Below, in pieces: positions 53,556 to 63,112 of a DNA stretch of 64,000 nucleotides. Location: positions 22,862-86,861 of the forward strand of contig JAPPDF010000035.1 in the NCBI GenBank assembly GCA_028875575.1, read 5' to 3'. This DNA comes from Acidobacteriota bacterium. GTDB taxonomy: Bacteria; Acidobacteriota; Terriglobia; Versatilivoradales; Versatilivoraceae. The notes under the pieces were generated by a model. It was given only the letters and a program-made list of their open reading frames with translations, had not been told where the DNA came from and ran no database searches. Positions within the stretch are counted from its first letter, which is position 1, and every line of letters begins with the position of its first letter. The position numbers were made by a program, and so were the translations under genes.

Positions 53556-53571
53556 TACTATAAATATAGTT
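53556..53571. promoter_or_regulatory. Palindromic operator candidate O3
   Basis: TACTAT-AAAT-ATAGTT, one mismatch in the outer position. Starts 66 bases from O2 and ends 36 bases before the stop of the flavoprotein gene. Confidence 0.6.
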
Positions 53572-53606
53572 TATATGGTCTTCTCCCGGCCCGCAGTTCT
53601 CCGGCT

Positions 53607-54725
53607 TCAGTCCAGAAACCGTTCAACACCCACCTTGTCCAGGGGAATGCGGGGCTTGCGGCCCAGGACCAGGTCCACCAGCACTTTCGCGGTGGCCGGC
53701 GCCTGCATGATGCCGGAGCTGGAATGGCCGGCGGCCCATAGGAATCCGGCGCTAGCTCGGGGGTCCGGACCGATAACGGGCAAGGCGTCGGGACTGGCCG
53801 GTCTCAGTCCGGTCCAGATATCCAGCATGGCCCGGTCCATGAGCCCCGGAAGAACCGTGCTGACCACCCCTGCCAGATAGTCCAGACCCTCCGGCGTGAT
53901 TTGCCTGCGGAACCCGATCTCCTCATGAGTGGCGCCCACGACCACCCGACCGTCCGGCCTGGGGGTGATGTAGCCGTAGCGGCCCCAGCGGTGGAGCGTA
54001 TGACGCAGGCCGGGCGCGGGCCCCTCCAGCGACATGATCTGTCCATGATCTGGAGTGATTGGAGCTGCAAGTCTCGAATCCAACATGCCCGCCCAGGCGC
54101 CGGCGGCATTGATCACCCAGCCGGCTCCCAGCCGCTCATGGCCGGAACGCACCCCCGTCACCCTGGCCCCATCCCGGGTCAGCGCCGTCACCGGCCAGCC
54201 CGGCCGCATCTCTACGCCCTTCAGCCCTGCCGCCCTGGCGATGGTGGCCGTGTAGTTGCGGGCGTCCAGGAACCGGCCCTCGGGGTGCAGGATCGCCGCC
54301 TCCAGGTTCTCCGGGAGCGCCGGTTCCCGGCGCCGTGCCTCCACCGAGGTCAGAACCTCCACCGAGACACCGGCCGCGGCCTCCCGCTTGGCGTCGGCCG
54401 CCGCCTCGGCGGCTTCCCCCGGGCTTAGCGCCAGTGTCATGCTCCCCCGGCCGCCGTAGCCCATCCTGCGGCCCGTTTCATCGAACAGCGCCGTGTCGAG
54501 GTGGTCGTATAGCTGCCGGGAGAGGAGCGTCGCCTGACGGAACCAGGGGTCCCCCTGTAGATGACTGGAGGGACCGATGATGCCGGCCGACGCCCAGGAG
54601 GCTTCCCGAGCTACCGGCCCCTTGTCCACCAGAGCCACCTGGAGGCCTTCCGACCTCAAGTAGTAGGCGGCGCTGCACCCGATGGCGCCCCCACCGATGA
54701 TCACCACGTCCGGCTGTCTGCCCAC
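53607..54725 (-). CDS. Glycine-oxidase-like FAD oxidoreductase (DAO family)
   Basis: 372 residues from GTG at 54725 (MGRQPDVVIIGGGAIGCSAAYYL), chosen because the FAD motif (11-16) follows directly; a longer frame to 54902 adds 59 residues with no homology-like pattern. Later motifs: VINAAGAWAG, YITPRPDGRVVVGATHEEIGF and the terminal FAD segment LWAAGHSSSGIMQAPATAKVLVDLV. Such ThiO/DadA-type enzymes oxidise amines or D-amino acids. It reads toward the dehydrogenase, with the three operators between them. Confidence 0.82.
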   Translation of the reverse strand: MGRQPDVVIIGGGAIGCSAAYYLRSEGLQVALVDKGPVAREASWASAGIIGPSSHLQGDPWFRQATLLSRQLYDHLDTALFDETGRRMGYGGRGSMTLALSPGEAAEAAADAKREAAAGVSVEVLTSVEARRREPALPENLEAAILHPEGRFLDARNYTATIARAAGLKGVEMRPGWPVTALTRDGARVTGVRSGHERLGAGWVINAAGAWAGMLDSRLAAPITPDHGQIMSLEGPAPGLRHTLHRWGRYGYITPRPDGRVVVGATHEEIGFRRQITPEGLDYLAGVVSTVLPGLMDRAMLDIWTGLRPASPDALPVIGPDPRASAGFLWAAGHSSSGIMQAPATAKVLVDLVLGRKPRIPLDKVGVERFLD

Positions 54726-55037
54726 GGGTTCGGACCCTTTCCCGGTCGGGATCGAGCCGGTAGAAACCGGCTTCTCCCCCGGCGATTCTCTGTTAGAATG
54801 GCTGTCCTTTGCGGCCCAAGACAGACTTTCAGGGACATCGGAGTAGGGACGGAGCAGCCTCGCCCGCCGCCGCCAGGCTGGCGTTCCCGAGGATTCCGAC
54901 AACTCCGACTTGAATGCGTTCCGTCAGCCGGCCCACGGCGCCTCGGCCCGCGGCCGCTCCGACAAACAGAGTGAGTCAAGCACGAAAGCCGATTTCAATG
55001 CAAGCCGGCGAACTCATAAATTCAACCAGGAGGATGC
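54726..55037. other. Intergenic region between divergent genes
   Basis: 312 bases between the flavoprotein (minus) and TIM-barrel gene (plus). A -10-like TAGAAT at 54794-54799 points right. The ribosome-binding site of the right-hand gene, AGGAGG, is at its end. Nothing else is recognised. Confidence 0.45.
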
Positions 55038-56795
55038 ATGCCTGACCAGAAAGATTCCAATCCCAACGTTTCTCGCCGGCGCTTCATGCGAACCAGCGTC
55101 CTGGCCGGCACGGCCCTGGGTCTCAACGCCGCGGTCGCAGGTTCCACCGCGGGGTCCGCACCAGCCACTCCCCTGAAAAAGGCCAGGAGACCCGGGAAGT
55201 CCTTCACGGGGAAACGGCCGGAAGACTATCGGGTGGTGCTGCAGGACATCGGCGACCCCCTGCTGCGCATGCCCTGGCCGCCCAGCCCGGAGGGCCTGGT
55301 GGAAGGCTCCATCGGGGCGCTCAAGGACTCGGCCGTCAACATGTACGCTTTCGGCATCAACCACGCCGGCGGCACCACCCACTGCTCCAAGCTCTACCCC
55401 ATCATCGGTGAAGAGCAGCCCGTGCTGAAGAGCGGCAACACGCTGCGGATGATGCAAGCCGTCCAGCGGCTTTGCGAGGCGGGACACGACCCGTTGACCC
55501 TCATGTGCGACGGCGGGCACGAGGCCGGCCTGGACGTGTTCCTGCGCCTTCGCATGAACGATCACCACGATCGCTGGGGCGACCGGATCGGCCTGGACAA
55601 GCCCTCCCGGCTCCCCAAGGACCATCCGGCCGAGCCCTATTTCTATACACCCAAGTGGAAGCGGGAGCACCCCGAGTGGTTGATCGGCGATCGCCACGCC
55701 TCCCATCCCGACACCAGCTTCGAGTACATGCAGTCCAGCGCCGGCAACTACGCCATCGGCCCCTACCGGGACCTCATCTTCAACCTGGCCGCCGAGACCC
55801 TCACCCAATATGATCTGGACGGATTCGAGCTGGACTTCTTCCGGTCCCCCTTTCTCTTTCCCATCTATGAAGCCTACGTGCAGCGCCACGTGATGACCGA
55901 GCTGATCCGCCGGATACGCCGGGTTGCCGATGAGCAGGCGGCCAAGCGAGGCCGGCCCATCTTCCTTTCCGCCCGCGTCCCGGCCACCGTCGACCTCTGC
56001 CTGCGCATCGGGATCGATCTACCGGTCTGGTTCCAGGAGGGGTTGCTGGACATGGTGGTGGTCAGCAATGGACTTTCTCCCTTCAGCACCCCCTGGTCGG
56101 AGTTGTCCCAGTTGGGCGCCAAGCACGGCATTCCCGCTCTGGCCTGCTTCACCCACGCCCGGCCCACTCGGGAAGGCCGGGAATCGCTGCGGGCGGCCAC
56201 CCACCGGGCCTTCTCCTCCGGAATCACCGGGATTCAGTTCTGGAACTACTTCTACCGCATGCCCCACTATCACCGGCCCGGGGAAAACCCGCTCGACCTG
56301 AGCTTCACCCACGACCTGGTCGATCGCGACCTGGTGAAAAACGGTCCCAAGAAATACCTGCTGGACGGCAGCCCTCACACCGGGAGCATATTGACCGGGA
56401 CTTTCGGCCACGCCGAGTGGCCGGGCCAAACCCCCATGATGATCGGGCTATCCACCGACGGCATCGGCCACACGGTCGCCTTCGACATCGCCGACGACCT
56501 CAGCCGGTCCAAGCCCAAGGGATCTCCGCGGGCCTGGGTGCGAATCGTGGATCTCGGTCCCGAGGACCGATTGGAATTCGCCTGGAACGGGAAGCCCATT
56601 CAACCCGATCCCAAGGCCTTTGCCGGAATCACCCTGAAGGACAGCCACGAGTTCGAGTTCGAGCTGGATCCCGCCGAGGTCCGTCCCGGCGAGAACCACC
56701 TGGAGATCAAGCTGCTGGAGCGGCACGCCCGGCTGGAACCCTACGTCACCCTGGTGGACGGGCGTTTGAGCATCCCGGAATTGAAGGGCGCCTGA
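55038..56795 (+). CDS. Tat-exported TIM-barrel protein, glycoside-hydrolase-like (paralogue 2)
   Basis: 585 residues with AGGAGGATGC before the ATG. Tat signal VSRRRFMRTSVLAG (11-24). Core motifs shared with paralogue 3: FLRLRMNDHHD, HPEWLIGD, YDLDGFELDFFRSP, LSARVPATVDLCLRIGIDLPVW, and SGITGIQFWNYFYR. The acidic residues in DGFELDFFR and the Arg/His positions resemble the active-site end of glycoside-hydrolase-like barrels. A C-terminal beta domain (about 480-585: LGPEDRLEFAWNGKPI) may bind carbohydrate. The CehA-type gene follows after 16 bases. Confidence 0.75.
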   Translation: MPDQKDSNPNVSRRRFMRTSVLAGTALGLNAAVAGSTAGSAPATPLKKARRPGKSFTGKRPEDYRVVLQDIGDPLLRMPWPPSPEGLVEGSIGALKDSAVNMYAFGINHAGGTTHCSKLYPIIGEEQPVLKSGNTLRMMQAVQRLCEAGHDPLTLMCDGGHEAGLDVFLRLRMNDHHDRWGDRIGLDKPSRLPKDHPAEPYFYTPKWKREHPEWLIGDRHASHPDTSFEYMQSSAGNYAIGPYRDLIFNLAAETLTQYDLDGFELDFFRSPFLFPIYEAYVQRHVMTELIRRIRRVADEQAAKRGRPIFLSARVPATVDLCLRIGIDLPVWFQEGLLDMVVVSNGLSPFSTPWSELSQLGAKHGIPALACFTHARPTREGRESLRAATHRAFSSGITGIQFWNYFYRMPHYHRPGENPLDLSFTHDLVDRDLVKNGPKKYLLDGSPHTGSILTGTFGHAEWPGQTPMMIGLSTDGIGHTVAFDIADDLSRSKPKGSPRAWVRIVDLGPEDRLEFAWNGKPIQPDPKAFAGITLKDSHEFEFELDPAEVRPGENHLEIKLLERHARLEPYVTLVDGRLSIPELKGA

Positions 56796-56811
56796 CGAAG
56801 GACACTCGCCC

Positions 56812-59004
56812 ATGGAGAGCCGCCACCGTCAACTCCTGCTGGCTCTGCTGCTGCTCGGACTGGCAGCCTTCTGCCATCGCAAGGAAGCGCCGCCCGGCCC
56901 CAATCCGGCCGGCGCCCCCGCCGCCCTCCAGGACCTCTACGCCATCTTCAGCGATGAGATCAGACCCGAGGCGGTCGGCAACGTCTACCAGGGGGTGGGC
57001 AATCGCTTCCAGCTCGAGGGAAAGCTCTACGCTGCCGTCCTGAAGGCCCTCAACGCCTACGACATCCTCCAGGAGACCACCCGCCTGCCCGAAGCCGACC
57101 GGGAACGGCTGTTGCCCAAAAGCCACCTGGAAGCCAGGGAAGCCTTTGCCGCTCTGGAAGAATCCCTGGGCTGGCCGCGCATTCGGGTCGATGTGGGCGC
57201 GCAGGCCTTCGAGCTCGAGAGTCTTCCCCAGCTCGATCTTCACCGGGAAATCCCGCAACCGCTTCTGCTCACGCTTCACAACTCCACCTCCGAGACCAGA
57301 ATGCTTTCGCTCCTCGGTTCCGGTCTGAGGCTGGAGGGAGACACCCTGGAGGTGGCTCCCTCGACCACCCGGCATCTGCTGGCCCAAATCGATGCCCCCG
57401 AGACCGGTGAGGGCGCGGCCTGCCTTTCAGTGACGTCGGAGGGAAGGACCGCGACCTGGCGCCTCCCTTTCCGGGTGGCGGAATCGGGTCTGCTGGAGGG
57501 ACGGCTGGTGGAGTCGGAGGGCGGCGCCCCCACCATCGGCCGCATTCGAGTGACCGACGAGGAAGGGCGTTTCCGAGCACCGCTCGAGGCGGACTACGGC
57601 CTGGTTCTGCGGCCGCGGAGGGACCCTGCCCGCTGGAGCTACGCCTCCGGAAAATTTCGCCTGCGGGCTCCGGCCGGCAAGATCCGGATTTCCATCCGGC
57701 GAGGCATGGAATATCTGCCCATCGACGAGGAACTCGAGCTGGAGGCCGGTCAGACGCTGCGGCGCACCTTTGGGCTCAAGCGCTGGGCCCACATGGAGCG
57801 CGAGGGTTGGCATTCCGGAGACACCCACATCCACATGCTGGATCCGCCCAGCGCGCTGTTCGAGATGCAGGCGGAGAACCTGCGGGTCGGCCATGTTCTC
57901 GTCCTGGAACACATGGGGAAGATCTACTCCGCGGAGCACTTCCGGGGTGAGCTGGACCCGATATCCGATTCCCGGCACCTGGTCTACTACAACCAGGAGT
58001 ACCGCAACCAGACCCTGGGCCACGTCAGCCTCCTCAGCCTCAAGAAGCTGGTGGAGCCCATCTCCACCGGCGGACTGGCCGTTCCCGAGACCACCGTCTA
58101 CCGCTATTCCTACCTGAGACCCTCCCGCAAGGGGTTCCCCCGTAGCGGCCAGGACGGCTGGCCCGACGCCCTGGTGCTGGACGCCATGCGGGAAACCCAC
58201 CGGCAGGGAGGGTTGGTCAACTGGGCCCACCTACGTCCTGCCCAACTCGAGTTTCCCATCGACATGGTTTTCGGCGAGATCGACACCGCCGACATCCTCA
58301 CCCACACCCGGCTGCCGCAAACCCTGAAGCTCTGGTACGCCCTGTTGAATTGCGGTTTTCGCTTGCCCGCCACCGCCGGAACCGACCGCATCGGGCCCGA
58401 GGAGCCGGTGGGGCATCAGAGGGTCTACGTCAAGCTGGACGGCCCCCTCACCTACCCCGGATGGATGGAAGGACTGCGCCAGGGCCGCTCCTTCGTGACA
58501 AACGGACCCATGGTCAGTCTTTCGGTGGACGGCCGGGGCCCCGGGGACACATTGACGCTCAGCAAGCCCAAGATCCTTCGCATCCAAGCCCGGGCGCGCT
58601 CCCTGAGGCCCTTCGAACGGCTGGAGATCGTGGTCAACGGGAAGGTGGCGGCCAGCGTCCCGGCACAAGACCAGGGGCGCCGCGCGGAGCTCAGTCTCGA
58701 GTATCCGGCCGACCAAGGCCTGTGGATCGCGGCTCGCTGCATGGGGGGATCCCCCGAGGAAACCTCCATCTGGACCCATCCCCTGTTCGCCCACGCCAAT
58801 CCGGTCTATATCGATTATCCCGGAAGAGAACTGGCCGAGGCCGAAAGCGGATGCTATCTGCTCGACTTCCTCAAGCCGCTGGAGAAGTGGGCCCGCGAGG
58901 AGGCCTACTTCGAGAATCGGCATCGGAAGGACGAGGCTCTGGCCACCATCCGGAAGGGCATGGACTTCTACCGCCGCCTGTGCAACGGGGGGAGCAAGAA
59001 TTGA
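56812..59004 (+). CDS. CehA/McbA-family metallohydrolase
   Basis: 730 residues with a hydrophobic export signal (LLLALLLLGLAAFCH); the cysteine lacks a standard lipobox. An N-terminal beta-rich part (about 110-320) precedes the PHP-like catalytic domain, marked by GWHSGDTHIHML at 333-344 with H339 and H341, later VNWAHLRP, and ATAGTDRIG. The named members hydrolyse carbaryl-type esters in pollutant-degrading bacteria, but most are of unknown substrate. It is in one transcript with the TIM-barrel and double-propeller genes. Confidence 0.8.
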   Translation: MESRHRQLLLALLLLGLAAFCHRKEAPPGPNPAGAPAALQDLYAIFSDEIRPEAVGNVYQGVGNRFQLEGKLYAAVLKALNAYDILQETTRLPEADRERLLPKSHLEAREAFAALEESLGWPRIRVDVGAQAFELESLPQLDLHREIPQPLLLTLHNSTSETRMLSLLGSGLRLEGDTLEVAPSTTRHLLAQIDAPETGEGAACLSVTSEGRTATWRLPFRVAESGLLEGRLVESEGGAPTIGRIRVTDEEGRFRAPLEADYGLVLRPRRDPARWSYASGKFRLRAPAGKIRISIRRGMEYLPIDEELELEAGQTLRRTFGLKRWAHMEREGWHSGDTHIHMLDPPSALFEMQAENLRVGHVLVLEHMGKIYSAEHFRGELDPISDSRHLVYYNQEYRNQTLGHVSLLSLKKLVEPISTGGLAVPETTVYRYSYLRPSRKGFPRSGQDGWPDALVLDAMRETHRQGGLVNWAHLRPAQLEFPIDMVFGEIDTADILTHTRLPQTLKLWYALLNCGFRLPATAGTDRIGPEEPVGHQRVYVKLDGPLTYPGWMEGLRQGRSFVTNGPMVSLSVDGRGPGDTLTLSKPKILRIQARARSLRPFERLEIVVNGKVAASVPAQDQGRRAELSLEYPADQGLWIAARCMGGSPEETSIWTHPLFAHANPVYIDYPGRELAEAESGCYLLDFLKPLEKWAREEAYFENRHRKDEALATIRKGMDFYRRLCNGGSKN

Positions 59005-59057
59005 CCGGGCGGCCACCCGCGAGCCTTGCCCCTGGCCGCAACTATTCGAGGAATCCA

Positions 59058-61244
59058 ATGACTCCCTCAGCCAAACTCAGCCTGATCCCGCTGCTCTGCC
59101 TCACCCTTGCCGCCTGCACCCCGTCCTCGGACGACCGGATGCCGGCAGGAAGCAATGGTGCGGAGGAGTGGAAACGGGACCAGCGCAGCTTCGTCTACCT
59201 CTCGGAGAGGCGCGCCCGCTACGCCGGGATCACCCGCAACGCCGAGGGCCGGCTGCTGATCCTGTACACTCACCAGACGGCTCAACAGGAGCGGGAGGGT
59301 TCGGGAGAACTCCACCTGGTGCGCCGCACACGGGACGGGGACTGGTGGTTTTATCCGGAGACGGTCTTCCAGAGTCAGCAAGGCGAACCCCGGGCCATGG
59401 GCACCCTCACCACCCTGGAGTCCGGCCGCATCATCGCCCCCTTCACCGAGCTGAACGACGGCGCTGGCGGCAGCCGGCTGCGGCTGCTGGCTTCAGAGGA
59501 CCACGGTGAGACCTGGACCACCAGTGCGCCCCTGGGGACCCAGCCCCTCATCTGGGCCACACCCTATGGAAGGCCCTTCGAGGCGGGCGGGCGGCTGTTG
59601 ATGCCTGTCCACGGGGCCGTAAGCCGGGAGGACCTGGCGGCCACTCGACTGCAGTCGGGACTGCTGCAGTCCACCGATAGCGGCAAGAGCTGGGGGGATT
59701 GGATCCCGATCGCGGCTCCGGGCCCGGAGGCGGATCTCAGCTACGAGTTTCCGGCGGTGCTTCCCCTGCAGGACGGGGCCTGGCTGGCGGTCCTAACCGA
59801 AAGGCAATTGAAGAAGCGTCCCGGGCTACCCCTGGATATTCCGCAGACGCTGGTGCGGTCCTACAGCAACGACCAGGGCAAGACATGGACCCGACCGGAG
59901 CCCCTGTGCGTCGGCTCCTGGGCCAGCCTGACCCCCATGGGCGACGGCACGGTGGCCTGCTCCTTCGCCCTCTGGTCGGCCTGGGGCAGCATGGAAGTCA
60001 TGTTCAGCGACGACGGCTTTCGAACCATCCGCCACCGGATCCCCTTCGTGGAACACAACTGGCTGCCCGGATACGGACCCAGCGGTTGGGGCGGAGGCTG
60101 GGCCCGGGACCCCATCCCCCTGCCACCAGTGGTCCCCAACCTGGAAGGGAACTGGAAGGCCGGCCACTACGGGTTTTCTTCCGGCCTAGCGCTGGACGAG
60201 GACCGCCTGATGCTGGTGCTGGGACAGCGGCAAAAGGGCAGCGGCTACACGGATCCGCCCCACGAAGTGAACCTTCCCATCGAGACGGAGCGGATCGAGA
60301 CCATTGTCATGAATCGGGAGCGGGAGCCCTCGGCCCCGGCCGCCGAACCGTTACGGGCCCACGGCCAGCCGGACGGTCAATGGTATCTGGCCGAGAGATG
60401 GCCCGAGGAGGAGTGGCGCCAAAAGGTCGGGCAGCCGCCCAACGACGTGACCCTGGTGCTCAAGTCGGGGCGCTGGATACGCCTCAGCGCCCAATACACC
60501 GTTCCTTACCAGCACGGACCCGGCAGGATCATGGCGCGGGAGCGCGGCTACTGGGTCTGGAAGTCGATCGACGGACTCCACTACCGGACGCATCTGCAGG
60601 GCTCCTATTCCGACGATCAGGGAAAGACCTGGAAGCAGGCCAGGATTGAGGACCCGGTGCCGCTGACTGCTGCCGTGCACCTGGGAGGCGTGACCTTTGA
60701 AGAGCCGGACGGTACCCTGGTGGCTCCCGTCTACGGCTACCTGAACCAGGGAGACATGTCGGTCTCCCTCTACATCTCCGCCCTGGTGAGATCCCACGAC
60801 GGAGGCGCGTCCTGGGGCGACTGGAGCACCATCGCCTACGACCGCAAGAACCGCTACACCGCCTACAGCGAGACCCAGGTGATGGCCCTTTCCGACGACA
60901 CCTGGGTGGCCTTTCTCCGCAGCGAAAACCGCAGCTACGTCCCGGTGATGAGGGCCTTCATCTCCCGGACCCTCAGCACCGACCGGGGAAGAACCTGGGG
61001 CCCGCCCCAACCCACGGCCGCGGCCGGGGTGACGGCCGGACTGCGGCTGCCCGACGGAGGCATCGCCCTTTCGGCACAGAACACCTGCGGCTGGGGACTG
61101 GCCGTCACCTACAACTACGGCCACACCTGGAACTACGTGCTGCCGGCCACCTACTTCTCGGCCCGGGCCGGAGTGATCGACGACAAGTCCTTCTGGCTCC
61201 ACGACGCCAACGGGGGGATCGTGTCGATCTATCGCCGGCCCTGA
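59058..61244 (+). CDS. Tandem double sialidase-fold (BNR) lipoprotein
   Basis: 728 residues from ATG at 59058 with GAGGA upstream. Lipid cysteine C20 in LTLAAC. Seven Asp-box-like repeats occur along the chain: SEDHGETW, STDSGKSW, SNDQGKTW, SDDGFRTI, SDDQGKTW, SHDGGASW and STDRGRTW. Length and spacing suggest two six-bladed propellers in one chain, about 45-430 and 440-728. Single-propeller sialidases are about half this size. Outer-membrane anchoring would place it at the cell surface or periplasm for glycan trimming. Convergent with paralogue 3. Confidence 0.8.
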   Translation: MTPSAKLSLIPLLCLTLAACTPSSDDRMPAGSNGAEEWKRDQRSFVYLSERRARYAGITRNAEGRLLILYTHQTAQQEREGSGELHLVRRTRDGDWWFYPETVFQSQQGEPRAMGTLTTLESGRIIAPFTELNDGAGGSRLRLLASEDHGETWTTSAPLGTQPLIWATPYGRPFEAGGRLLMPVHGAVSREDLAATRLQSGLLQSTDSGKSWGDWIPIAAPGPEADLSYEFPAVLPLQDGAWLAVLTERQLKKRPGLPLDIPQTLVRSYSNDQGKTWTRPEPLCVGSWASLTPMGDGTVACSFALWSAWGSMEVMFSDDGFRTIRHRIPFVEHNWLPGYGPSGWGGGWARDPIPLPPVVPNLEGNWKAGHYGFSSGLALDEDRLMLVLGQRQKGSGYTDPPHEVNLPIETERIETIVMNREREPSAPAAEPLRAHGQPDGQWYLAERWPEEEWRQKVGQPPNDVTLVLKSGRWIRLSAQYTVPYQHGPGRIMARERGYWVWKSIDGLHYRTHLQGSYSDDQGKTWKQARIEDPVPLTAAVHLGGVTFEEPDGTLVAPVYGYLNQGDMSVSLYISALVRSHDGGASWGDWSTIAYDRKNRYTAYSETQVMALSDDTWVAFLRSENRSYVPVMRAFISRTLSTDRGRTWGPPQPTAAAGVTAGLRLPDGGIALSAQNTCGWGLAVTYNYGHTWNYVLPATYFSARAGVIDDKSFWLHDANGGIVSIYRRP

Positions 61245-61279
61245 GCCTGTCTTTCTCACCACCTGCGCGGCTTAGCCTG

Positions 61280-62929
61280 TCAGGCAGCCGGCGGGTAATT
61301 GACCGTGAGCCAGATGCCGCGGATTTTCAGCCCGTCCTGGCGCCTGCCGCCCTTGTCCACCCAGACCTCGAGCCGATTGATTCCCTGACGGACCATTGCC
61401 GCTTGAACCGGGCCGCCAAGGCGTTCGAGGCCTTCCGGAACATCCCCACCGGCGGGCTCACCGGCTTTCAAGGCTACCTCTCCCCCATTGAGCCGTCCGG
61501 CGATGCGTTCACCCCGGGCCATGCCTTCGACCTCCAGATCCAGGCGGACCGAGCCGGGCCTACCCGAGGCTCCGGCGGCTTCCAGGTCGTCGCCCACCGG
61601 CAGTTCCACGGCAGCGGACGGCCCCGGATTGCCCCGGCTCAGCTCCAGGGGAAGCTGCCCCGGGTGGCTGGCGATGGCGTAGGGTCCGATATGCTGGATG
61701 TAGTCCACTCCGAAGCGCTTGTCCCGAAACTGCAGGCTCGAGGCCGACTGAATGTCCTCCAGCAGCCCGTAGGCCTCGCGAACCGGTCGGCCGTAGGCCA
61801 GCATGGGCACCTGGCGGTAATGGTAGTTCCAGAGGTAGATCCCGTCGGCTCCGGCCGAGAAGATATTGGCAGCCGCACCCCGCATGGTCTCATCCGAACC
61901 AAACACCTGCAGGCCGCAGTTGATGCAGGGGTAGACGGGAACGTCGTGGCTGTGTCCCAGCTTCACCAACTCCTGCGCCGGGTTGGTAAAGACCGTGTAT
62001 CCCCCGCCGATCAGCATCCGGTCCACCCAACCCTGCTTGAGCCAGGTCTCCACATCCAGGCCGATGCGATTGCAGGTCTCCAAGGTTCCCGGAACCCTCA
62101 CGCCCAGAAGCAGGGGCCTTTGACGGGATTCCGAAACCTTCCTCACAATCCGGTGAGCCCCCTGGATCAGCTCGTTCATGAGAGGCGCTCCCGCTTCTAC
62201 CTCCCCGGGCTTGAAGTACCAGGGCATGCGAAAGAAGTTCAGGTCGATCCCGTCCAGGTCGTAGTTCTCGGCGCTGTGGCGGACCCACCAGAGCCGATCC
62301 TCCCGAACTTCCGGTATGGCGAAATTCAGGCCGGACCACGTGGCCGCCTCCAGGGTGGTGAAGGGACTCCCTTTCTGGCTCCGCTCGCCCAGCAGCCACT
62401 CCGGATGGGACACCTTCAGGGGATAGACCAGCTTCCCCTCGGGCATCCCGAAAGCATCGTGGGTGTCGTTCATGCGGATCGACCCGAAGACCTCCAGGCC
62501 CTGGCGGTGGATGCCCTCGACCATGATGGGCGTCGGATCGTGGATGGCCTCATTGAGCGGCCGATCCTGCTGCTGGGTCTCCCAGTAACGGGTCTGACCC
62601 GGACCCTGGGCGATGCCCCACATGATGCACCAGGCGATGCTGTCCACCGGGGTTCCGAGGATAGGTTTGACGCGCAGGTCCGCAAAGGCCTCGGCTCCCT
62701 TGGCCGCCTCGGGGTCGTAGACCAGGTCCCCGTCGTCATCCAGGATCAGCCTCCGACGACGCTCCACCGCCTTGCGCCGCGCCTGGTCGAGCCCTTCCCG
62801 CTTCCCCGAGCAGCCCGGCAGTCCGGCCAGCCAGGAGCTCCCCACCAGGGCCCCCGCCGTCCCCAGAAAACGCCGCCGGCTCAAAGCCGTCGGCTTTGGC
62901 CCTCTCAAAATTCCATCATTGCTTTCCAT
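61280..62929 (-). CDS. Tat-exported TIM-barrel lipoprotein, glycoside-hydrolase-like (paralogue 3)
   Basis: 549 residues from ATG at 62929, preceded by GGAGGATAC. A Tat signal (SRRRFLGTAGALVG, 17-30) ends in a lipobox AGLPGC with C40, so it is a Tat-exported lipoprotein. It shares with paralogue 2: SIRMNDTHD, HPEWLLGE, YDLDGIDLNFFRMP, LGVRVPGTLETCNRIGLDVETW and GADGIYLWNYHYR. The C-terminal beta domain (about 430-549) ends VDKGGRRQDGLKIRGIWLTVNYP. It faces the double-propeller gene tail to tail. Confidence 0.75.
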   Translation of the reverse strand: MESNDGILRGPKPTALSRRRFLGTAGALVGSSWLAGLPGCSGKREGLDQARRKAVERRRRLILDDDGDLVYDPEAAKGAEAFADLRVKPILGTPVDSIAWCIMWGIAQGPGQTRYWETQQQDRPLNEAIHDPTPIMVEGIHRQGLEVFGSIRMNDTHDAFGMPEGKLVYPLKVSHPEWLLGERSQKGSPFTTLEAATWSGLNFAIPEVREDRLWWVRHSAENYDLDGIDLNFFRMPWYFKPGEVEAGAPLMNELIQGAHRIVRKVSESRQRPLLLGVRVPGTLETCNRIGLDVETWLKQGWVDRMLIGGGYTVFTNPAQELVKLGHSHDVPVYPCINCGLQVFGSDETMRGAAANIFSAGADGIYLWNYHYRQVPMLAYGRPVREAYGLLEDIQSASSLQFRDKRFGVDYIQHIGPYAIASHPGQLPLELSRGNPGPSAAVELPVGDDLEAAGASGRPGSVRLDLEVEGMARGERIAGRLNGGEVALKAGEPAGGDVPEGLERLGGPVQAAMVRQGINRLEVWVDKGGRRQDGLKIRGIWLTVNYPPAA

Positions 62930-63112
62930 GTATCCTCCGGAATCCAGCATGTATCGCATCAAAACGCAACTCGGCTATCCGTCAACTCGGGGCTGAATGG
63001 AGATCAGGGAGAACAATTGATCTGACTGCCCGGAGTGGATTGTTTGCTTTATGGCCCAGTTCATGGCATAAGTAAATAAGAAAATCGTCAAATACGAAAA
63101 AGGTATTGTGAT

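Noticed and set aside
58350..59057. N-terminal extension of the double sialidase-fold protein
   Set aside because: It overlaps the CehA-type gene in another frame. ATG at 59058 has a ribosome-binding site and a lipoprotein signal directly after it.
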